Translations under genes and position numbers: made by a program
Notes under the pieces: model-generated
Seen by the model: the letters and a program-made list of their open reading frames with translations, nothing else
Told to the model about the DNA's origin: nothing
Databases searched by the model: none
Origin: Bradyrhizobium arachidis
Lineage (GTDB): Bacteria > Pseudomonadota > Alphaproteobacteria > Rhizobiales > Xanthobacteraceae
Direction of reading: 5' to 3'
Assembly (NCBI RefSeq): GCF_024758505.1
Contig: NZ_CP077970.1
Span: 4,526,001-4,590,000, forward strand
Length of the DNA stretch: 64,000 nucleotides
Shown: positions 21,670 to 28,514 of the stretch, one piece after another
Layout: each line of letters opens with the position of its first letter
Position numbering within the stretch: the stretch's first letter is position 1

Positions 21670-22276
21670 AATTCCGCATGCCAAACCGGACTCCCGCGCT
21701 ATCACCATCCGTATTGCGCGAGATCCCAGCGATCTCATGCTGGTCACCGCCATTCGCTCTGCGGTCTATCTCGCCGAGCAGGATTGTCCCTTCGACGAGG
21801 AGTTCGACGGCAACGACCTTGTGGCCGCGCATTTCATCGGCTTCGTCGGCAACGAGCCGGCGGGCTGCCTGCGGGTGCGCTTCTTCGGCGAGTTCGCCAA
21901 AGTCGAACGCCTTGCGGTGCGCCATCAGTACCGGCGCTCGCGCGTGTCGTTCAAGCTCGTGCAGGCGAGCGTCGAGTATGTGAAGCGCAAGGGCTTTCGC
22001 AAGATCTACGGCCAGGCGCAGGACCGGCTGGTCGATTTCTGGGCCCATTTCGGCGCAAAGCCGCTCGGCCATAATCGCAAGATCACCTTTTCCGATTTCT
22101 CCTACACGGAGATGGTCCTCGAGATCGAGCCTGGGCCCGACGCCATCACGCTGGACAGTGATCCTTACGTGATTATCCGGCCCGAAGGCGACTGGGACCG
22201 GCCGGGCGTGCTCGACGCCTCGGCGGGCAGGGCGGTGACATCGCCATTGCGTACTATGGCCGTCGCCGATCGCTAG
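21656..22276 (+). CDS. GNAT-family acyltransferase
   Basis: 206 residues starting at ATG 21656, 9 bases after AAGGAG. GNAT elements: a central strand FIGFVGNEPAGCLRVRFFG, then the acyl-CoA loop region VERLAVRHQYRRSRVSFKLV. The usual Q/R-x-x-G-x-G/A pattern is degenerate here (HQYRRSRV), so acyl-CoA binding may differ. C-terminal extension of about 50 residues. It overlaps the upstream gene and is followed 25 bases later by an isochorismatase-fold gene. Confidence 0.75.
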   Translation: MHGTRIPHAKPDSRAITIRIARDPSDLMLVTAIRSAVYLAEQDCPFDEEFDGNDLVAAHFIGFVGNEPAGCLRVRFFGEFAKVERLAVRHQYRRSRVSFKLVQASVEYVKRKGFRKIYGQAQDRLVDFWAHFGAKPLGHNRKITFSDFSYTEMVLEIEPGPDAITLDSDPYVIIRPEGDWDRPGVLDASAGRAVTSPLRTMAVADR

Positions 22277-22301
22277 AATTGGTGCAACCACAAGCAAGCA
22301 G

Positions 22302-22865
22302 ATGCTGGTTTCCCTCCACGACGATCCGCCGATCCTGGTTTGCGCCGACCTGCAGGTCGAATATCTGACCCCCGGGCGTCGCCACGTCATCCTCGACGGC
22401 GACGCCGCCACCTCGCGCTGCCTCGAGTTGTTGACGCTGTGGCGCGACAACCTCTGGCCGGTGATCCACCTCAAGCGCATCGCGCAGGCGGCCTGGTTCA
22501 ATCCGGCATCCAAGCTGACCGACTGGATCGGCGACCTGAAGCCGCGGCCGGGGGAGATGACGTTCGAGCATCCGCTGCCCTCGGCCTATAGCTCGGCGCG
22601 CTTCGTCGATTACACCTCGAACATCAAGAACTTCCGTTGCGTGCTGCTGGGTTTTTCCCTCGACGAGACCGTACTGGCGACCGTCGTTGACGGCTTTCAC
22701 CGCAGCCATCGTTATCAGGTGGTCGGCGATGCCGTCGCGTGCCGGCATCCGGGGAGCGGAGATGCGGCCGCCTACAAGCAGGCGGTGATGAATGTGATCG
22801 GCAATTTTGCTAGTGTGCAGGCAAGCGCCGAACTCCTCAGGACCAGCGGCGCCATCGCGGTCTAG
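22302..22865 (+). CDS. Isochorismatase-fold protein with altered catalytic triad
   Basis: 187 residues of the cysteine hydrolase/isochorismatase fold. The first-strand Asp is present (LVCADLQVEY, Asp16). At the usual Lys position of K-x-x-x-S-A-F the sequence is HPLPSAY (His90), and at the usual Cys position of G-x-x-T-D-x-C it is GFSLDET (Thr123). Two of three triad residues are therefore replaced. Some true isochorismatases also lack the Cys, but they keep the Lys. It may bind rather than hydrolyse a substrate, or use different chemistry. Confidence 0.75.
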   Translation: MLVSLHDDPPILVCADLQVEYLTPGRRHVILDGDAATSRCLELLTLWRDNLWPVIHLKRIAQAAWFNPASKLTDWIGDLKPRPGEMTFEHPLPSAYSSARFVDYTSNIKNFRCVLLGFSLDETVLATVVDGFHRSHRYQVVGDAVACRHPGSGDAAAYKQAVMNVIGNFASVQASAELLRTSGAIAV

Positions 22866-22901
22866 CAACCGCCGCCGGCAATCGACCGGCGACAGGGATG
22901 G

Positions 22902-23081
22902 ATGGGAAACTTGTCTCGGGGACAACGTCTCGCGGAACTGGCGAGCGACTTGTCGCTCGCCGTCGAGAGGGCGCGCCGGCTCGGCCTGGCGACGACCGTC
23001 TATCTTCTGTCCATGGCGCTGGTCGAGGTGAAGGAAGCTGTCGAGGCCGATAGCGGCGACGACGATGACGGGGCGGCCTAA
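22902..23081 (+). CDS. 59-residue helical protein, last gene of the LysR-linked operon
   Basis: Starts at ATG 22902 after GACAGGGATGG, stops at TAA 23079-23081. The N-terminal two thirds is a predicted helix (RGQRLAELASDLSLAVERAR, then a short hydrophobic stretch TTVYLLSMALVEV) and the tail is very acidic (EADSGDDDDGAA). No signal peptide. It is 36 bases after the isochorismatase-fold gene, on the same strand, with codon use like its neighbours. Function unknown. Confidence 0.6.
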   Translation: MGNLSRGQRLAELASDLSLAVERARRLGLATTVYLLSMALVEVKEAVEADSGDDDDGAA

Positions 23082-23170
23082 AGCGCGATGAGTTCATCGC
23101 GCTCGGGCTCGTTGTTTGCGCATGATCTCCGCGCAACCGCGGCCCTTCGGGTCCGGATCATACAGCTTCG
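23082..23170. repeat. Interspersed palindromic repeat
   Basis: Begins AAGCGCGATGAGTTCATCGC, a short palindrome related to the one at 2687, and continues with TTTGCGCATGATCTCCGCGC and GGTCCGGATCAT. This resembles a Bradyrhizobium intergenic repeat family (recall). It starts at the stop codon of the small gene. Confidence 0.6.
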
Positions 23171-23313
23171 GCTTCATGCAACGCTGCCCGGCGTTTGCGC
23201 ACCGTGAAATGGCGTTGCAAGTTGCGTCCCGTGGCAATAGCCAAGATGTCGACGCTTTCTCCAGACAGGGCTTTCGTCGGCGCGACCGATTGCCAAGCTT
23301 TAGGGATACCGCA

Positions 23314-24696
23314 ATGACCATGCAGCCGAACTCGCAAGAAGCCCGCGACGTCGCCTATCAGCTCCACGCTTACACCAATGCGCGGTCCCACCAGCAGGCG
23401 GGTCCCCTGGTGATCGAGCGCGGCGAGGGGCCTTACGTGTTCGACGCGGCCGGCAAGCGCTATCTCGAGGCGATGGCGGGGCTGTGGAGCGTCGGGCTCG
23501 GCTTCAGCGAGAAGCGGCTGGTCGATGCGGCGCACCGCCAGATGCAGGCGCTGCCGTTCTACCACACCTTCGCCTCGCGCTCGCACGGCCCCTCGATCGA
23601 TCTCGCCGAGAAGCTCGTGAAGATGGCGCCGGTGCCGATGAGCAAGGTGTTCTTCACCAACTCCGGCTCGGAGGCCAACGACACCGTGCTGAAGCTGATC
23701 GCCTATCGCTCGAACGCGCTGGGCCAGCCGCAGCGCAAGAAGGTGATCAGCCGCCTGCGCGGCTATCACGGCGTCACCATTGCGTCGGCGAGCCTCACCG
23801 GCCTGCCGAACAACCACCGCTCCTTCGATCTGCCGCTGCCGAACATCCTGCACACCGGCTCGCCGCATCACTACAAGGATGCGGCGGCGGGCGAGAGCGA
23901 GGAGGCCTTTGCGACGCGGCGCGCCGAGGAGCTCGACGCGCTGATCCAGAAGGAAGGGCCTGACACGATCGCCGCCTTCTTCGGCGAGCCCGTGATGGGC
24001 GCCGGCGGCGTCATCGTGCCGCCCGCAACCTATTGGGAGAAGATCCAGGCGGTCCTGAACAAGTACGACATCCTGCTGGTCGCCGACGAGGTCATCTGCG
24101 GTTTTGGCCGCACCGGAAAGATGTTCGGCTGCGAGACCTTCAACATCAGGCCCGACGTGCTCGTGGTCTCCAAGCAGATCACCTCGAGCTATTTCCCGTT
24201 CTCGGCGATCATCATGAACGACCGCATGTTCGAGCCGATCGCGGACGAGAGCAACAAGATCGGCGTGCTCGGCCACGGCTTTACGGCTGGCGGTCATCCG
24301 GTGGGATCGGCGGTCGCGCTCGAGAATCTTAGGATCATCGAGGAGCGCAATCTGGTCGCGCACGCCGCCGAGATCGGCGCCTATATGCAGGACCGGTTGC
24401 GCACGCTCGCCGACCATCCGCTGGTGGGCGAGGTCCGCGGTATCGGCCTGATTGCCGCCGTCGAGCTCGTGCTGGACAAGACGCGCAAGGTCGCGGCCGG
24501 AACGCCAGGCGCCCTTGGCGGTGTCGCAAGTCGGCTGCTGCTGGAGCGCGGCATCATCTCGCGCAACATGCTTGACGCGCTCGCGATCTGCCCGCCGCTG
24601 ATCGTCACCAAGGTGCAGATCGACGAGCTCGTCGATGGGCTCGCCGGCATGCTGGAGGATCTCAAGGCGGAGGCGGCGAAGCTCACGCCGGCGTAA
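23314..24696 (+). CDS. Class III (omega) aminotransferase
   Basis: 460 residues, PLP-dependent. It has TNSGSEANDTVLKLI (PLP phosphate binding), RLRGYHGVTIASASLTG, LLVADEVICGFGRTG (Asp contacting the PLP ring nitrogen) and VVSKQITSSYFPFSA with the Schiff-base Lys. These place it in the omega-amino acid/amine:pyruvate aminotransferase group; a specific substrate is not evident. ATG 23314 is used; the frame extends upstream to 23116 through repeat sequence and is not believed. Confidence 0.92.
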   Translation: MTMQPNSQEARDVAYQLHAYTNARSHQQAGPLVIERGEGPYVFDAAGKRYLEAMAGLWSVGLGFSEKRLVDAAHRQMQALPFYHTFASRSHGPSIDLAEKLVKMAPVPMSKVFFTNSGSEANDTVLKLIAYRSNALGQPQRKKVISRLRGYHGVTIASASLTGLPNNHRSFDLPLPNILHTGSPHHYKDAAAGESEEAFATRRAEELDALIQKEGPDTIAAFFGEPVMGAGGVIVPPATYWEKIQAVLNKYDILLVADEVICGFGRTGKMFGCETFNIRPDVLVVSKQITSSYFPFSAIIMNDRMFEPIADESNKIGVLGHGFTAGGHPVGSAVALENLRIIEERNLVAHAAEIGAYMQDRLRTLADHPLVGEVRGIGLIAAVELVLDKTRKVAAGTPGALGGVASRLLLERGIISRNMLDALAICPPLIVTKVQIDELVDGLAGMLEDLKAEAAKLTPA

Positions 24697-24742
24697 GGCA
24701 AGCTCTCCGCAACCGCGGTAATTCCGGGCGAAGCTCTTGCGC

Positions 24743-24916
24743 CGTCATCCCCGCGCAACGGCGCAGCCGTTGTCGCTGGAGGTGCGAGCCGCGGTGCGCA
24801 GCACCGCGAGCGAGCCTCGAAGGGCGACGGCCCGACTGGCACAGCGGGGGCCGTTCATTCTTCGAGGCTCGCCATGCAGCGCTTGCGCGCCGCATGGTTC
24901 GCACCTCAGGATGACG
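24743..24916. repeat. Long imperfect inverted repeat element
   Basis: Terminal arms CGTCATCC and GGATGACG, with inner arms AGGTGCGAGCC.../GGTTCGCACCT and GAGCCTCGAA/TTCGAGGCTC. The element fills the gap between the aminotransferase and RNase D genes, which converge on it. It resembles a widespread Bradyrhizobium intergenic repeat (recall). It could form a large hairpin serving as a bidirectional transcription end. Confidence 0.7.
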
Positions 24917-24935
24917 GTGAGGGAGTTGTGACCAA

Positions 24936-26084
24936 CTACGCCCGCTGCACCCCGACCACGCGGCCTTTCTCGATCGCAAGCGCGAGTTCGCCGCGCTTGA
25001 GCTTGAGGGCGGCATCGCCGAACAGCTCGCGGCGCCAGCCACGCAGCGCGGCGACGTCGGCCTCGTCGTCGGCGGCGATGGCTTCGAGGTCGTCGACGGT
25101 TGCGATCACCTTGCTGGCGACCGCGTGGCGCTCGGCCGTCATCCGCAGCAGCACCTTCAACAGCTCGACGATCGCCTGACCGTTGGAGTTGTTGCGCGGC
25201 TTCTCCAGCTTCGGCAGCTTGGTGAGGTCGCGCGCCAGCCCGCGCTGCACGGCGGCGATGATGTCGGTGCCCCATTTGGACTTTTCAAAACCCTTCGGCA
25301 CCGAGCGCAGATGGGCGAGCTTCTCCACCGTATTGGGCGCGTGGGTGGCGATATCGCTGACAGCCTCGTCGCGCAGCACGCGGCCGCGCGGCACGTCGCG
25401 GCTCTGCGCCTCCTGTTCGCGCCAGGCCGCAACCTCCATCAGGACGGCGAGATCCTTCGGCTTGCGCACCCGCGTCTTCAGGCGTTCCCAAGCGCGCTCG
25501 GGGTGGAAGTCGTAGGTGCGGGGCGAGGTGAGGATCTCCATCTCCACGCTGACCCAGTCGCTGCGGCGACGCTTCTTCAGGTCGGCATCGAGCGCGGCGA
25601 AGACGTCGCGCAAATGGGTGACGTCGGAGACCGCGTAGTGCATCTGCTCCTTGGTCAGCGGCCGGCGCGACCAGTCGGTGAAGCGGTGGGTCTTGTCGGG
25701 GCGATGGCCCGTCACCTTCTCGACGAGCTGGTCGTAGGCGATGCTGTCGCCATAGCCGAGCACCATGGCCGCGACCTGGGTGTCGAACACCGGGTGCGGG
25801 ATGATGTTGGCCTGGTGCCAGATGATCTCGATGTCCTGGCGTGCGGCGTGGAACACCTTCAGCACGCTCTCATTGGCCATCAGCTCGAAGAACGGCTTGA
25901 GGTCGATGCCCTCGGCCAGGGTGTCGATGACCACGGCCTCCTCGGCGCTCGCCATCTGCACCACGCATAGCAGCGGGTAGTAGGTGGTCTCGCGCAGGAA
26001 CTCGGTATCGACTGTGATGACGGGGTGCTGGGCCAGCCGGCTGCAGGCAGCGGCGAGGTCAGCGGTGGTGGTAATCAGATCCAT
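24936..26084 (-). CDS. rnd: Ribonuclease D
   Basis: 382 residues. 3'-5' exoribonuclease of the DEDD superfamily, acting on tRNA precursors and other stable RNA. The catalytic residues are seen in [22 protein letters not shown] and the [13 protein letters not shown] segment; the C-terminal part carries an HRDC domain. Full length. Convergent with the aminotransferase gene. Confidence 0.94.
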   Translation of the reverse strand: MDLITTTADLAAACSRLAQHPVITVDTEFLRETTYYPLLCVVQMASAEEAVVIDTLAEGIDLKPFFELMANESVLKVFHAARQDIEIIWHQANIIPHPVFDTQVAAMVLGYGDSIAYDQLVEKVTGHRPDKTHRFTDWSRRPLTKEQMHYAVSDVTHLRDVFAALDADLKKRRRSDWVSVEMEILTSPRTYDFHPERAWERLKTRVRKPKDLAVLMEVAAWREQEAQSRDVPRGRVLRDEAVSDIATHAPNTVEKLAHLRSVPKGFEKSKWGTDIIAAVQRGLARDLTKLPKLEKPRNNSNGQAIVELLKVLLRMTAERHAVASKVIATVDDLEAIAADDEADVAALRGWRRELFGDAALKLKRGELALAIEKGRVVGVQRA

Positions 26085-26236
26085 GAACGGCCCATGACAC
26101 TTGGTATCAGCCGTTCTGCCGAAAGCGCTGATATGTCAAGGGCCTCGTAGCGAATTCGGGCCTTGCATTTCAAGTGGAATCGCAAGCAAAAGCCGGTCCC
26201 GGCGGCGGATTCCGGTGAAATTGCGCCCTCGAAATC

Positions 26237-26347
26237 CTATTCGTAACGGATCCGCCGCGACGGCTTGCGGGCGCAGGGCATCGCGACCACGACCACGCAC
26301 ATGGCGAGCATCGCCAGACCCAAGAACTCGAACACCAATATGTCCAC
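26237..26347 (-). CDS. 36-residue single-span membrane protein
   Basis: GTG start at 26347 after GGGGGAA, stop TAG at 26237-26239. The N-terminal 24 residues are strongly hydrophobic (DILVFEFLGLAMLAMCVVVV) and the tail is basic (CARKPSRRIRYE), which by the positive-inside rule suggests an N-out/C-in single helix. Starting GTG and good ribosome binding site support a real gene. It is too short for confident family assignment. Confidence 0.5.
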   Translation of the reverse strand: MDILVFEFLGLAMLAMCVVVVAMPCARKPSRRIRYE

Positions 26348-26597
26348 GGCAAATTCCCCCAAGAAACGTTGCTAAACTTGTCTGGGGCGAATTGAGGGTC
26401 TGTTAATTGTCGTGGTTACCGGCGGCGGGGCGGGCCGGATGGTGGACGGGGGGTTAACGAGGCGGGATGGATTTCCGGGGGTGCGCTGGTGGTCGATGGA
26501 AGAGAATTGACGAGGGGCGGTTTCGGTATTGCGCCACCAAAGTTTCTCGCCGGAACGGTAGTTCAGGTCGAGCGCACAGCGCTGACTCCCAAACGAA

Positions 26598-26623
26598 AAA
26601 GCCCCGGACGATGCCGGGGCTTT
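26598..26623 (-). terminator. Rho-independent terminator of the double-barrel porin gene
   Basis: Perfect stem AAAGCCCCGG/CCGGGGCTTT around a short loop. On the minus strand it is followed by TTCG after a run of T (GGGGCTTTTTCG). It lies 24 bases past the stop codon of the gene at 26647-28245. Confidence 0.85.
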
Positions 26624-26646
26624 GGATGTTCGAGGCTCAGATCGGA

Positions 26647-28245
26647 TCAGTACTTCGCGACAACCGCGCCATCCGAGTTGAAGCGGTAGACGATCGACGT
26701 GCTGATGGTCTGCACCCACGGCTTGAAGGTGACTGCGGTGCCAGTTGATGTGCCTGCACCCGTTCCGCACCCGAAGATCGACGCAGCACCCTCGGCCGTA
26801 CACGTTTGAGGCAGAGTGATACGATCATAGTAGGCCGCGCGATATTCGGTCTTCATGAACCAGCCAGGCGTCGCAAGGCCGAAGAGGCTCAGGCTGTTCT
26901 CGACGCCGCCACCGACGAACCAGCCGTCGCGACGGAATGAAGGATTTGTCGAGTACGATGTGTTTCCGACAACAACGCCGAGGATCGACAGATTGGCTCC
27001 AGACCACTCGGAGCCGGAATAGCCCGCATTGACGTAGGACAGAACGTTGGGCGCAACGAGGTAACCCAGCCGTGCGCCGGCAGCGTAGCTGGTGCGAAGC
27101 TTCTCGGTGCCTTCGGTGCCCCAGAAGGTATCGATCAGCGAGCCGCGGATGTCGCCGAATTGTCCGTCGCCAAACAGACCTGCGACCCATTTGCCGGCGA
27201 CTTGCCAGTCATAACCGGCGCCAACGGTGGCGAACCAGCCGCTTCCGCCAAAGCGCGAATTGCCCTCAATCAAGGAGCCGGCCGGGCCTGCGCCGAAGAA
27301 ACCCGGCACCGTGCTGAGGACGGTGCTGTCAGCAGCCCAGAGCCCCCCGCCGCCGCCGCCAAAGGCATAGAAGCCCGTCCAGTTCGGGCCACCAACAGCG
27401 GAAGGAGCTTTGCTGTAGATGCGCGGGGCAACATCGACAGCCGCCACGCCTTTGTCGTTGAAGCGGTAGACCAGCGATGTGCTGACTGTCTGCACCCAGG
27501 GCTTGAAGGTCATGCCGATGCCGGTCAAGCCAGTCCCGAACGCTGGCGTGAGGGTCTCTGGCAGCGCGACGCGATCATAATATGCCGATCGATATTCGGA
27601 CTTCATGAACCAGCCAGGTGCCGTGATGCCGAAGATGCTCAGGTTGTTCTCGACACCGCCGCCGACGAACCAGCCGTCACGATGAAATGAGGGCGTGGTG
27701 TCGAACGCCGCGCTTCCCGGCTGCAGCCCGATCTGGGTCGTCCCTGACCACTCGGAGCCTGTGTAGCCCGCGTTGACGTAGGACAGAACGTTCGGCGCAA
27801 CCAGATAACCCAGCCGCGCACCGGCCGCGTAGCTCGTGCGAAGCTTCTCGCTACCGTTATTGCCCCAGAAGGTATCGTTCAATGATCCGCGGATGTCTCC
27901 AAACTGTCCGTCAGCGAAGACACCGGCCACCCAGTTGCTGAACTGCCAGTCGTAGCCGGCGCCAACGGTGCCGAACCATCCGCTGCCGCCGAGGCGGCGA
28001 TCGCGGTCTCTTGGCGTGCCGGCAGGACCGGCGATCGGGCCAAAGAATCCGGAGCCGGTGCTGTAGAGTTCGCTGTCGGCGTTCCATAGGCCACCACCGC
28101 CACCGCCGAACACGTAGAAGCCAGTCCAGCTCGGCGCGGCGATTGGCGCCGGCGCTTTCACATAGGGCCGGGCGGTGAGGTCGGCCGCCGAGACTGCTCC
28201 GGTCATTGCCGTGACCGCGCCCAGAGCGAACACAAGCTTTTTCAT
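26647..28245 (-). CDS. Porin-like outer-membrane protein with two tandem barrel domains
   Basis: 532 residues, signal peptide MKKLVFALGAVTAMTGAVSA. Two copies of an Omp25/OmpW-like eight-strand barrel follow, roughly residues 30-275 and 290-532. They share the same blocks in order: NWTGFY/SWTGFY, FGGGGGGLW, GSGWF-TVGAGYDWQ, LRTSYAAGARLGYLVAPNVL, RDGWFVGGGVEN, PGWFMK-EYR, FKPWVQT-STS-VYRFN. The arrangement is an internal duplication in frame, not two genes. Single-domain relatives are abundant in Rhizobiales (recall). ATG 28245 is set by the signal peptide and the GGGGA upstream. Confidence 0.88.
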   Translation of the reverse strand: MKKLVFALGAVTAMTGAVSAADLTARPYVKAPAPIAAPSWTGFYVFGGGGGGLWNADSELYSTGSGFFGPIAGPAGTPRDRDRRLGGSGWFGTVGAGYDWQFSNWVAGVFADGQFGDIRGSLNDTFWGNNGSEKLRTSYAAGARLGYLVAPNVLSYVNAGYTGSEWSGTTQIGLQPGSAAFDTTPSFHRDGWFVGGGVENNLSIFGITAPGWFMKSEYRSAYYDRVALPETLTPAFGTGLTGIGMTFKPWVQTVSTSLVYRFNDKGVAAVDVAPRIYSKAPSAVGGPNWTGFYAFGGGGGGLWAADSTVLSTVPGFFGAGPAGSLIEGNSRFGGSGWFATVGAGYDWQVAGKWVAGLFGDGQFGDIRGSLIDTFWGTEGTEKLRTSYAAGARLGYLVAPNVLSYVNAGYSGSEWSGANLSILGVVVGNTSYSTNPSFRRDGWFVGGGVENSLSLFGLATPGWFMKTEYRAAYYDRITLPQTCTAEGAASIFGCGTGAGTSTGTAVTFKPWVQTISTSIVYRFNSDGAVVAKY

Positions 28246-28307
28246 TTCAAATCCCCAACCCCAATCTGTTTTGCAGGCTCCGCCGCGGTCGCGGCGGATC
28301 ATGCCGA

Positions 28308-28430
28308 TCCGATTCAGATGCCCCTCGTATGGTCTTGCCGAAGCGGCGCCGATGAACAGGCAAAACGACCAGCTGTCGCCCAATCGGAAAAATCAGGAAG
28401 CGAAACAGGAAAACGCGGGAAAAAGATTCC
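28308..28430 (-). promoter_or_regulatory. Recurrent leader element, copy a (porin gene)
   Basis: Contains AGCTGTCGC at 28371 and AATCGGAAAAATCAGGAAG at 28382-28400, followed by cgaaacagga and GCGGGAAAAA. It lies 63-185 bases upstream of the porin start codon. The same order of blocks is seen at 37015-37130 and, less completely, at 36485-36610 and 31485-31548. Likely 5' leader or promoter; function inferred from position only. Confidence 0.6.
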
Positions 28431-28514
28431 TGCCTCTCCACCGAGAATGGGGCCGGTGGTTACCGGCGCCGCGGTGGGCCTGATCCGTTGCGTCATGGGC
28501 TGGCCCCAGGTCCT

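Noticed and set aside
21043..22276. GNAT pair as an acyl-homoserine lactone synthase
   Set aside because: Neither protein has the conserved residues I would expect of LuxI-type enzymes; only the general fold is shared.
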